Notes under the pieces: generated by a model
What the model was told of the DNA's origin: nothing
The model's input: the letters and a program-made list of their open reading frames with translations, nothing else
The model's database searches: none
Shown here: in pieces, positions 8,507 to 15,305 of the stretch
Layout: each line of letters opens with the position of its first letter
Numbering within the stretch: position 1 is the stretch's first letter
Position numbers and translations under genes: made by a program
Source: Clostridia bacterium
GTDB taxonomy: Bacteria > Bacillota > Clostridia > Christensenellales > CAG-138
Length of the DNA: 40,370 bases
Assembly (NCBI GenBank): GCA_017523925.1
Contig: JAFWVQ010000012.1
Location: forward strand, 1 to 40,370
Direction of reading: 5' to 3'

Positions 8507-9049
8507 TTAAAGCAGCTCTTCGACCTTAGCGGAAACCTGCTCCATCTTCGCGGTGGGCTCGAATCTTGCGGCGATATTGCCCTCGCGGTCGATGATGAAC
8601 TTGGTGAAGTTCCATTTGATCAGGCCGTTGTTTTCGTAGTCCTTGTCCGCCTTCTTCGCGATCCCCTTCATCACAAGCGCCATCGGCCCCTTGCCGAAGC
8701 CCGCGAACTTCGTGTTATCGGTCAGATACTTAAACAGCGGATCGGCACCCTCACCGTTCACCTCAATTTTGGAAAACTGCGGGAAGGTAACGCCGAATCT
8801 TCCGGTGCAGAAGGTGTGGATATCCGCTTCGCTGCCCGGCGCCTGATTGCCGAACTGGTTGCAGGGGAAGTCGAGGATCTCGAGCCCGTCCGCATGATGC
8901 TTTGCATAAAGCTCCTGAAGCGGGCCGTACTGCGGCGTGAAGCCGCATTCGGTGGCCGTGTTCACGATGATGAGGACCTTGCCGCGATAGCTTTCAAGCG
9001 AAACCGTGCTGCCGTCCTGCGCCTTAACGGTGAAATCGTAGATGTTCAT
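8507..9049 (-). CDS. Glutathione peroxidase family (cysteine-type thiol peroxidase)
   Basis: The 180-aa product has the family blocks in order: NTATECGFTPQY with the peroxidatic C35, LDFPCNQFGNQAPG with a glutamine of the active site and a possible resolving cysteine, and IKWNFTKF with the Trp/Asn pair. Cysteine replaces selenocysteine. Bacterial members usually take electrons from thioredoxin rather than glutathione, so lipid or organic hydroperoxide reduction is the likely task. It is first in an operon with ohrR and has a near-consensus promoter. Confidence 0.92.
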   Translation of the reverse strand: MNIYDFTVKAQDGSTVSLESYRGKVLIIVNTATECGFTPQYGPLQELYAKHHADGLEILDFPCNQFGNQAPGSEADIHTFCTGRFGVTFPQFSKIEVNGEGADPLFKYLTDNTKFAGFGKGPMALVMKGIAKKADKDYENNGLIKWNFTKFIIDREGNIAARFEPTAKMEQVSAKVEELL

Positions 9050-9083
9050 AACCTATACACTCCTTTGAACGATTTTATCAAAT

Positions 9084-9139
9084 TCAATTGCACGCAATTG
9101 ATTTATCCGTATTATAACCGGCTTGAACCGAGTTGTCAA
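9084..9139 (-). promoter_or_regulatory. Promoter and palindromic operator of the gpx-ohrR operon
   Basis: Reading the minus strand, TTGACA (9139-9134), a 17-bp spacer and TATAAT (9116-9111) form a consensus promoter. Just downstream, over the expected start point, 9084-9101 is a near-perfect palindrome, TCAATTGC-AC/GT-GCAATTGA, AT-rich like known OhrR/MarR boxes. Binding there would block initiation. Confidence 0.75.
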
Positions 9140-9188
9140 GCCGGTATTTGCAAAAAAACGATGATTAAACTGCTTTTGGAAAAATCAC

Positions 9189-9965
9189 TTAAAAATCGAT
9201 AATTTTGAAGAATTTGAGCGCAAAGCGGATGAAAAGCAGTGCGAGCACGAGGAACATAACGAGCCTGATCTTCGAGCTGCCGCCCTTTATCGCGTACTTC
9301 GAGCCGAAATAGTTTCCGAGCATGGAGCAGGTTATGGCGGGGATGCCGACCGAGAACAGCACGCTTCCATGAGATAGGTACACCACGAGCGAAGCGATAT
9401 TCGAAGCAAGGTTTGCCATGCGCGCGCAGCCCGCGGAACGAAGCAGCGAGAAGCCGATGAGCGCGGAGAAGGCGAGCGTTAAAAAGGTGCCGGTGCCGGG
9501 CCCGATCAGCCCGTCGTAGAAGCCGATCGCAAGCCCGATCAGCGAAGCGAGTACGATCACCGAATTGCGCGGCTTGGGTGGCTTTTCCTCCTCGCCGAAG
9601 CCCTTTGCAAAGAACAGTATCAGCGCCACGAGCGGCAGCGCCGCGATCACGATGATCTCCAGCACGCGCGCGGGAAGATACACCGCAAGCTCCGTTCCGA
9701 GAATGGAGCCAATGGTCGAGAAGATCGCGGCGGGAATGGCGGCAAGCCAAACCACCTTGCCCGATCTTGCATAGCGATATGCGGAGATCGCCGTGCCGCA
9801 GCCGTTTGCAAGCTTATTCGTGCCCGCGGCGAGATGCATAGGTATGCCCGCAAGAAGATAGGCGGGCAGCGAAATGACCCCGCCGCCGCCCGCAACGGAA
9901 TCAACAAAGCCCGCGATGAAAACGAGCGGGCAAACTATTAAAAATGTCCAAACGGTGGGAGTCAT
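9189..9965 (-). CDS. TSUP (TauE/SafE) family membrane transporter
   Basis: A 258-aa very hydrophobic protein with about eight membrane segments and the two diagnostic glycine-rich half-repeats, GFVDSVAGGGGVISLPAYL near the N-terminus and GFYDGLIGPGTGTFLTLAF in the middle. Family members export sulfite, sulfoacetate or other small organic and sulfur anions; the substrate cannot be read from sequence. AGAGGA precedes the ATG at 9965. A TATAAT preceded by TG (10011-9995 region, minus strand) is the likely -10. It is flanked by redox genes, which fits sulfur-compound handling, but that is only context. Confidence 0.88.
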   Translation of the reverse strand: MTPTVWTFLIVCPLVFIAGFVDSVAGGGGVISLPAYLLAGIPMHLAAGTNKLANGCGTAISAYRYARSGKVVWLAAIPAAIFSTIGSILGTELAVYLPARVLEIIVIAALPLVALILFFAKGFGEEEKPPKPRNSVIVLASLIGLAIGFYDGLIGPGTGTFLTLAFSALIGFSLLRSAGCARMANLASNIASLVVYLSHGSVLFSVGIPAITCSMLGNYFGSKYAIKGGSSKIRLVMFLVLALLFIRFALKFFKIIDF

Positions 9966-10069
9966 GGAAGGTCCTCTTTAAGGAAAGCATTACCGCCGTA
10001 TTATAACACAACGGGAAGGGGAATAACAGCGGTTTTTGGAAAAACTTGCGTTAAATAAGATGATAATCG

Positions 10070-10098
10070 TTGCATTTTCGTCCGTTGAATGGTATTAT
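10070..10098 (+). promoter_or_regulatory. Promoter for the methionine sulfoxide reductase gene
   Basis: TTGCAT (10070-10075), a 17-bp spacer and TATTAT (10093-10098), 32 bp before the ATG, with AGGGGAA as the ribosome-binding site. Confidence 0.6.
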
Positions 10099-10130
10099 TC
10101 TAATAAAAAAAGCAATCAGGGGAAAAACCA

Positions 10131-10574
10131 ATGGATAATGAACTGAATCTCAAATTAAAAGCGCTCGTAGACGGCGTGCCGCATCCGATCGCAAACCTTG
10201 CAAACGCCTCGGCGCTGCTTTGGGAGAGCCTTGAAAACATCAACTGGGCGGGCTTCTATCTTATCGAAAACGGAATACTCGTGCTTGGGCCGTTCCAGGG
10301 CAAGCCCGCCTGCATCGAGATACCGCTTACAAAGGGCGTTTGCGGCGCGGCGGCAAGGGAGAACAGAACCTTCGTCGTTGAAAACGTGCATGAATTCCCC
10401 GGGCATATCGCCTGCGACTGCGCCAGTAATTCCGAGATAGTCGTGCCGCTTCGCGCAAAGGGCGGAAGCATAATCGGCGTTTTGGATATCGACAGCCCGC
10501 TTATCGGCAGGTTTACCGAGGAGGACAGGGTAATGCTTGAGGAATTCGCCTCGATAATCGAAAAGTGCATATGA
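10131..10574 (+). CDS. msrC: Free methionine-(R)-sulfoxide reductase (GAF-domain fRMsr)
   Basis: A single GAF domain of 147 aa that reduces free L-methionine-(R)-S-oxide in the cytosol. Diagnostic segments are LGPFQGKPAC (C61), GVCGAAARENRT (C71) and FPGHIACD (C95), matching the three catalytic cysteines of the YebR/fRMsr family, followed by SNSEIVVPL and GVLDIDSP. An additional cysteine, C97, sits two residues after the catalytic one where I recall a small residue being usual. The gene has its own promoter and a terminator shared with the convergent lipoprotein gene. Confidence 0.92.
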   Translation: MDNELNLKLKALVDGVPHPIANLANASALLWESLENINWAGFYLIENGILVLGPFQGKPACIEIPLTKGVCGAAARENRTFVVENVHEFPGHIACDCASNSEIVVPLRAKGGSIIGVLDIDSPLIGRFTEEDRVMLEEFASIIEKCI

Positions 10575-10616
10575 AATCGGTTCTTTTAAGCCGATCGGGA
10601 AAACGATGAAAAAAGC

Positions 10617-10661
10617 AAAAGCGCTTCCGGCGTATTCGCAGCGGAGAGCGCTTTTATTTTT
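10617..10661. terminator. Terminator between msrC and the convergent lipoprotein gene
   Basis: AAAAGCGCT (10617-10625) pairs with AGCGCTTTT (10647-10655), with a further TCCG/CGGA inner stem, then ATTTTTG. The flanking A-run and T-run allow use from both strands. Confidence 0.85.
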
Positions 10662-10701
10662 GTATGAGGTCGTTAGAAGCTCGAATGAGCCGCACTGCGT
10701 A

Positions 10702-11301
10702 TCAGAATACGATATTATCCCGATTGCTGACGGGCGCATTTATGCGGATGACCGCGAGCTCCGAGGTCTTCTCAAGAGCGATGCTGTACTTCCCGTCCTT
10801 TGTCTGAACGCAGGCATATTCCTTTATGCCGCGCGCGGTTCGCTCCGCTTCATCGATATTATCGGCCTTTTTATAGCCGAGAAGCTCGCATTTTTTAATG
10901 AACTCCTCCGCTGTGGAATCGACCGTCAGCCCGAACAGGCGCACTTTCGGATCGGTGATAGTTATATCCGTAACAAAAGCGCCGCCGTCCGCATAGTCGG
11001 GCCATGCGGAAACTATGAAAACAACGCATTGATCGGGCAACTGCTGCTCCTTGATGCTGCCTTCGGGTATCCCGTAGCGCTTGGGCGCGTATCTGCTTGC
11101 GCCGAAGCCGCCGTAGATCTCTTGAAACTCGGACAGATCGGCATTCGCCACGTCGTCGAGAATGAAGAATTCAAGGTCGGTCTCGGTTTTTAAGGCTTCT
11201 TCAAGCGCGATCTGAGCGGCCTTGTCATTCACGCCGCTGCATGCGGCAAACAGGAAACAAGCGGCAAGCGCGGCCGCGATAATAACGGAAAGTTTTTTCA
11301 T
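10702..11301 (-). CDS. DUF4358-like lipoprotein
   Basis: A 199-aa lipoprotein: KK at the N-terminus, a hydrophobic segment and the lipobox CFLFAAC with the modified cysteine about residue 21. The mature part is a small alpha/beta domain (VFIVSAWPDYADGGAFVTDI, VRLFGLTVDSTAEEFIKKCELLGY) resembling DUF4358-type proteins of Clostridia, whose role is unknown; the family assignment is tentative. I use the ATG at 11301 rather than the TTG at 11307 because AAGGAG is eight bases before it. It follows the flavin-reductase gene by 12 bp and is probably last in the operon. Confidence 0.72.
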   Translation of the reverse strand: MKKLSVIIAAALAACFLFAACSGVNDKAAQIALEEALKTETDLEFFILDDVANADLSEFQEIYGGFGASRYAPKRYGIPEGSIKEQQLPDQCVVFIVSAWPDYADGGAFVTDITITDPKVRLFGLTVDSTAEEFIKKCELLGYKKADNIDEAERTARGIKEYACVQTKDGKYSIALEKTSELAVIRINAPVSNRDNIVF

Positions 11302-11313
11302 ACTCAAAGCTCC

Positions 11314-11847
11314 TTATCTTATTATGTACGCATCCACGATCCTGCCGATATAGGCCGTGTGCGGATCGCGCATATCGAATTCGGGGAAGCCGACGAGGCT
11401 TTCGGGATAGAAGGTTTCCTTTATCCTTTCGGGCAGCTTGTCGATCTCCTCGCGCTGGGAATAGAGCACCTCACATTCGATGGTCAGCGGATACTGCCGA
11501 ATGCCGGGAACGCCGTTCGTTTCGGGGGCGGCGAGCTCGAGCTTGGCGGCCTCCACCTTATCCACGTCCCTGCCCGAAAGCGAGCCGCAAACGCGGTTTA
11601 TAACGGGATCGGGGTTGCCGAGCGGTATGCTAATGGTGAATTCGCCCGTTTTATCGAGAAGCTCCTTTGTATAACGGCTTTCGCGAACGTACACCGTGAA
11701 AGTGGGCAGGTTCCAAACCGTGCCAAGCGAGCCCCAGCCGATCAGCATGGAGTTGAATTTTTTGGCCTGAGTATTCAAAAGGATGCCCCTTTTAAGCTCC
11801 TCGGTGATGATGCCTGCGTAATCCTTGATATTTATCTTTTCTTTCAT
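11314..11847 (-). CDS. Flavin reductase-like (flavoredoxin family) FMN-binding protein
   Basis: The 177-aa protein has the split-barrel flavin reductase pattern: KFNSMLIGWGSLGTVWNLPT, VYVRESRYTKELLDKTGEF, TISIP, and a late IECEVLYSQ strand leading to HTAYIGRIVDAY. Such proteins bind FMN and pass electrons from NAD(P)H or ferredoxin to small acceptors. It starts three bases after the DUF2087 gene's stop, inside the operon downstream of orr, and may provide redox support together with the thioredoxin-like protein. The acceptor is unknown. Confidence 0.85.
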   Translation of the reverse strand: MKEKINIKDYAGIITEELKRGILLNTQAKKFNSMLIGWGSLGTVWNLPTFTVYVRESRYTKELLDKTGEFTISIPLGNPDPVINRVCGSLSGRDVDKVEAAKLELAAPETNGVPGIRQYPLTIECEVLYSQREEIDKLPERIKETFYPESLVGFPEFDMRDPHTAYIGRIVDAYIIR

Positions 11848-11850
11848 AAT

Positions 11851-12174
11851 TCAAACCTCTTTTTTGATAAAAAGCCTATTATTCAGCCAATAGACGCCGT
11901 TATCCCGCTCCATCCAGCCGAAATCCACAAAATGCCGCCGCACCTCGCAGTAGTCGTCGTAAACCTCCTCTATGATGGCGTTCACTTCCTTTTCGGAATA
12001 ACGACGACCCGATTCAAAGCGCTCGAGTATGATTCTGTAGCAGATATGGCGCTTTGCGAGCTTCGCGGGGCTCTGGATGAGCCTGCCGTCCTTGAAAAAC
12101 GCCTTTACCTTTTCGCGCTCCTCGTCAGTGACGGGGGAGATGCGCGAAGCTTCGTTTTCACAGCAAGCCGTCAT
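11851..12174 (-). CDS. DUF2087 domain protein
   Basis: A 107-aa protein whose KVKAFFKDGRLIQSPAKLAK, YSEKEVNAIIEE and DYCEVRRHFVDFGWMERDNG match the DUF2087 pattern, a small winged-helix-like domain often attached to or near MarR/ArsR-type regulators. It may therefore be a DNA-binding or accessory regulator. Its start lies 17 bp inside the thioredoxin-like gene's end, so the two are translationally linked. Confidence 0.8.
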   Translation of the reverse strand: MTACCENEASRISPVTDEEREKVKAFFKDGRLIQSPAKLAKRHICYRIILERFESGRRYSEKEVNAIIEEVYDDYCEVRRHFVDFGWMERDNGVYWLNNRLFIKKEV

Positions 12175-12493
12175 TCTTATTCTCCAAAAACGGGATTATC
12201 TCCTCCACCGAAAGTGCCTTGCCCGAGCTTACGATCCGCCCGTCAACGATCAGCGAAGGGGTGATCATAACGCCCATCTTGACGATGCGCGCAAGGTCGC
12301 TCACGACCTCGATATCGCTTTCGGGGATATCGAGCCGCTTTGCCGCTTCAAGCACGTTGTCCTTCAGCTTCGCGCAGTGTGCGCAGGAGCCGACCAGCAC
12401 CTTTATCCTCGCGCCCTCCATCGCGGCGGGGGAGATGCGCACAGGGCTCTTGCCGCGCTTTTTTAGGATATCGTTTATCTTTATATACGACAT
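12158..12493 (-). CDS. Thioredoxin-like protein with a CAHC redox centre
   Basis: A 111-aa protein with a thioredoxin-fold core: beta strand KVLVGSCAHCAKL (C37, C40), a helix, SDIEVVSDLARIVKMGV and the cis-proline segment MITPSLIVDG. It belongs to the small MTH895/thioredoxin_3-like class. It begins one base after the end of orr. An electron-donor role for the neighbouring flavin protein or for an enzyme of the ornithine pathway is possible but inferred only from position. Confidence 0.85.
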   Translation of the reverse strand: MSYIKINDILKKRGKSPVRISPAAMEGARIKVLVGSCAHCAKLKDNVLEAAKRLDIPESDIEVVSDLARIVKMGVMITPSLIVDGRIVSSGKALSVEEIIPFLENKNDGLL

Positions 12494-13573
12494 TTATTCT
12501 TCCTTCTTTCCAACGTACTCGCGGGAAACGTATTTTTCGGCGGTGCAGAGCTTCAAAAGCGCGCCGTAATCGGGGATGAATCTGAGCGTTTCGCCCACCT
12601 TGTATTCGGGGCAGTCGGTAAGGTTCAAAAGCAGATGATCGCTCGACGCGCCGATTATCTCCACGCGGGCGTCGAGGGGGGTGAGCCCGTCGGGGTTCAC
12701 GTCCTGCCTGCCGATGGCGAGTATGCCGCGCACCATGGGGCCTCTGTCCTCGAAGGTCACGCGCTCGCCGAAAGCGTTCAGCCCGCTCGTGCCTATGGGC
12801 TTGCTGGGCTTATGCTGAACCTCCACAAGCTCCGCTTCGAGCACGAAGCAGTCGGTGTGCAGCTCCTCCATCGGTTCGCCGGATTCGGTGTTGTTTCCAA
12901 GCACGAAGCTCTCGCCGAGGCGAAGCTGGGTAACGCCCTCGGGGATGCGGTCCTCCTTGAGCATGGTCATCATCGAGGAATTGCCGCCCGAAACGATGGG
13001 CAGGGGAATGCCGTATTTTTCGCGGATGCGCTCGGCAAATTTCACAAGCCCTCCAACGTTTTCGTCATCGGGAATGATGCCGCCGTAGCAGGTCAGGTTC
13101 ACGCCAACGCCGTAGAATTCGAGCCAGGGCTCGCTGAGGATCGCTTCGCAGGCCTTGAAGATCTGCGCCTCGTCCTTAAAGAAGATGCCCTCGCGAAGGT
13201 CGCCCATATCGATCATAAGGATGACCATGTGGTTCTTTTTGAGTTTTGCCGCCGCCTTGCCCAGAAGCCTTATCGTTTCGATGCCGCTCTGCATCGAGAT
13301 ATCGGCGGTGCGCACCACCTCCTCCGCCTCGCTCTGCATCGCGATGCGAAGAAGCTGCTTGGGCTTCCGCGTTTCGATGGTTTCAAGGTTCTGAAGGCGC
13401 GAATCGGCAAAGCCGTCCGCATCGCCCTCATCGATAACGCGGCAGATCTCGGGGTCGGCGCAAAAAACCTTGGTAACTATAAAGGCGTTTATCATGCGCT
13501 CGTGGCAGCGGCTCGTGAGCCAATCGAGATTCTCGCGCAGCTTGTTCAGATCGATGATCAGTTTCGGGTTCAT
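12494..13573 (-). CDS. orr: Ornithine racemase (alanine-racemase-fold, PLP enzyme)
   Basis: A 359-aa fold-type III PLP enzyme converting L-ornithine to D-ornithine, the substrate of OraSE. The N-terminal barrel has FIVTKVFCAD with the likely PLP lysine K35. Later blocks include MIDMGDLREG, GVGVNLTCYGG, VSGGNSSMM and LRLGESF, typical of the Orr/YhfX-like branch rather than of canonical alanine racemase. Position in an ornithine aminomutase operon supports the substrate. It is separated from the upstream mutL-like gene by a repetitive element, so it may also be expressed separately. Confidence 0.9.
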   Translation of the reverse strand: MNPKLIIDLNKLRENLDWLTSRCHERMINAFIVTKVFCADPEICRVIDEGDADGFADSRLQNLETIETRKPKQLLRIAMQSEAEEVVRTADISMQSGIETIRLLGKAAAKLKKNHMVILMIDMGDLREGIFFKDEAQIFKACEAILSEPWLEFYGVGVNLTCYGGIIPDDENVGGLVKFAERIREKYGIPLPIVSGGNSSMMTMLKEDRIPEGVTQLRLGESFVLGNNTESGEPMEELHTDCFVLEAELVEVQHKPSKPIGTSGLNAFGERVTFEDRGPMVRGILAIGRQDVNPDGLTPLDARVEIIGASSDHLLLNLTDCPEYKVGETLRFIPDYGALLKLCTAEKYVSREYVGKKEE

Positions 13574-13650
13574 ATTATTACCTCGCTATTCTGTGTTGAA
13601 GATACTATGTATGGTGTTGGAAACGAACGGGGAACATCCTTCGATTGGTT

Positions 13651-13710
13651 TGAAGAAATTTCTGAGAAATTTCAACCGCAACTATTCACTATTCACTATT
13701 CATTATTCAC
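13651..13710 (-). repeat. Short intergenic repeat element, copy 1 (heptamer run plus hairpin)
   Basis: On the minus strand it reads as runs of GTGAATA/GTGAATAAT-type heptamers (13710-13681), then GTTGCGGTTGA and a perfect palindrome, GAAATTTCT-G-AGAAATTTC (13655-13673). The same order of parts occurs at 15111-15175 in the opposite orientation. The heptamers overlap the stop codon of the mutL-like gene. Confidence 0.75.
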
Positions 13711-15074
13711 TTATCGAATCCGAGGCTTTGCAACATCAGATCGAGCGCGGCTTCAGGGTAGCGCTTGGAGAGCACGCCGAGCGAAGCCATGATATAGTGG
13801 TTGTCGAAAACGGTTTTGACCCTGCCCGGCCGCGGGAAGAGCATCAGCCCGCCGGTGTTGCAGTCGGCAAGCTTCCTTGCGATCTCCTCGTGATGGGGAA
13901 GCCTCGTCAGTGCGCCGCCGGTGCCGACCAGCCATTTGATGATCGAAAGATCCTTGCCCTCGGCGATGGTCTGCCTGCCCTGCGGCGTGTAGATATAGCG
14001 GAAGGCGCCGGCGTGCCTTTCAAGCGCGATCAGCCCCGCTTCAAGGCAGAGCCGCTCGGTCAGCTTGAACTGCTCGGGCGTTTCGGGAATGGGCTTATAG
14101 CTTGCCATTACCGCGTCCATATCGAGGTCAAGCTCGCGCGCAAGCTTTTCCGCGCCGATCATATCTATAAGGTTCTTCGCGTTCACGAACATTCCGAGGT
14201 CGCCCTCGACCGTGCGCTTTGCAAAGGGCTCGGGCGTGGTCATCATAACGGCTATCTCGTCCGAACCCTTGGTAACGGAGTGAACGTCCGTCGTCGCGCC
14301 GCCGATGTCGATGACCGTGAGGTCGCCGATCGCCGTTTGAAGAAGCTGGCTCGCCTCCATCACCGCGCCCGGGGTGGGGATGATGTTGCCCGTCACCATG
14401 TCGCGGATATGCTCCATGCCCGCAGCCTTTATGATATGCTCTTCAAAAACCTGATGGATTATCCTCCGCGCAGGCTCGATATTGAGAAGGTCCAGCTTGG
14501 GGTAAACGTTTTCCGTAATGTAAAACGGGATCCCAGCATCGGTGAATATCTTTTCTACGAGGCGGTGGTTCTGGATATTGCCGCCGTAGATTACGGGTAT
14601 CTTGAGCCCCGATCCCGCGATAGCCTTCGCGTTAAAGGCGGCGGTCTCCCTCTCGCCGTAGTCCGTGCCGCCCGCAAGCAGGATGAGGTTCGGATCGAGC
14701 GCTTTTATATCGTCTATATCAAATTCGGAGAGCTTGCCCGCCGTTGCGTGCTTGATGATCGCGCCTGCGCCGAGCGCCGCAGCCTGCGCTGCCTTGACGG
14801 TCATTTCGTACACAAGCCCGTGAACGGTCATGCGAAGGCCGCCCGCCGCGCTCGAGGTTGCGAACATCTCGCCGTATTCGGTCTTATCAGCGCCGAGGTT
14901 CTTTGCAAGGTCGCTTACCGCACCCGAAAGCCCGATGCGAACGTCGCCCTCGGCTACGGTCGTGGGAGCCTGCCCCTGACCGATGAAGCGCGGCTCGCGC
15001 GTGTTGATGCCCGAAAAGGCGTTCACAAGGGTCGTGGTTGAGCCGATCTCGGCAACGAGAATATCAATAAACAT
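13707..15074 (-). CDS. MutL/GlmL-like protein of the ornithine aminomutase operon (probable B12-enzyme reactivase)
   Basis: A 455-aa protein of the GlmL/MutL family, actin-fold ATPases found beside adenosylcobalamin mutases. The phosphate-1 motif is visible at the N-terminus (LVAEIGSTTTLVNAF) and a second one as LTVIDIGGATTDVHSV. ILLAGGTDYG and GTGGALTRLP are further family blocks. By analogy it exchanges damaged cobalamin for fresh AdoCbl in OraSE; this is inferred, not shown. The gene is enclosed on both sides by inverted copies of a short repeat. No good ribosome-binding site lies close to the ATG at 15074. Confidence 0.85.
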   Translation of the reverse strand: MFIDILVAEIGSTTTLVNAFSGINTREPRFIGQGQAPTTVAEGDVRIGLSGAVSDLAKNLGADKTEYGEMFATSSAAGGLRMTVHGLVYEMTVKAAQAAALGAGAIIKHATAGKLSEFDIDDIKALDPNLILLAGGTDYGERETAAFNAKAIAGSGLKIPVIYGGNIQNHRLVEKIFTDAGIPFYITENVYPKLDLLNIEPARRIIHQVFEEHIIKAAGMEHIRDMVTGNIIPTPGAVMEASQLLQTAIGDLTVIDIGGATTDVHSVTKGSDEIAVMMTTPEPFAKRTVEGDLGMFVNAKNLIDMIGAEKLARELDLDMDAVMASYKPIPETPEQFKLTERLCLEAGLIALERHAGAFRYIYTPQGRQTIAEGKDLSIIKWLVGTGGALTRLPHHEEIARKLADCNTGGLMLFPRPGRVKTVFDNHYIMASLGVLSKRYPEAALDLMLQSLGFDK

Positions 15075-15110
15075 AGTGTTTCGCTATAAAGTCCTTTGTA
15101 TTATTTTAAT

Positions 15111-15175
15111 GAATAGTGAATAATGAATAATGAATAGTTGAGGTTGAGATTCCTTTGGGATCTCTTTTTATTTTG
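15111..15175 (+). repeat. Short intergenic repeat element, copy 2, ending in a terminator-like hairpin
   Basis: Heptamers GAATAGT/GAATAAT (15111-15138), GTTGAGGTTGA, then GAGATTCC-TTT-GGGATCTC followed by TTTTTATTTT. It is a diverged, opposite-orientation relative of the 13651-13710 element. As transcribed on the plus strand it would be an intrinsic terminator, although the flanking genes are on the minus strand. The rest of the gap to oraE (15176-15305) contains a degenerate run of similar ATTC heptamers (15213-15242) and nothing else recognised. Confidence 0.75.
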
Positions 15176-15305
15176 TTTTATTCCGTATCAGCAGTTCGGC
15201 TGAATCGGCAGCCATTCAATATTCGCTATTGACTGTTCATTCTCCATGAATACGGAAAGGCAAGTCGCAACCGCGGCCGCCTTTCCGCAAGTTAAAGTTC
15301 AAATA

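Noticed and set aside
13681..13710. Heptamer runs as a CRISPR-like array
   Set aside because: Units are 7 bp with no spacers, no cas genes are nearby, and the same run recurs with a hairpin as a small dispersed element.
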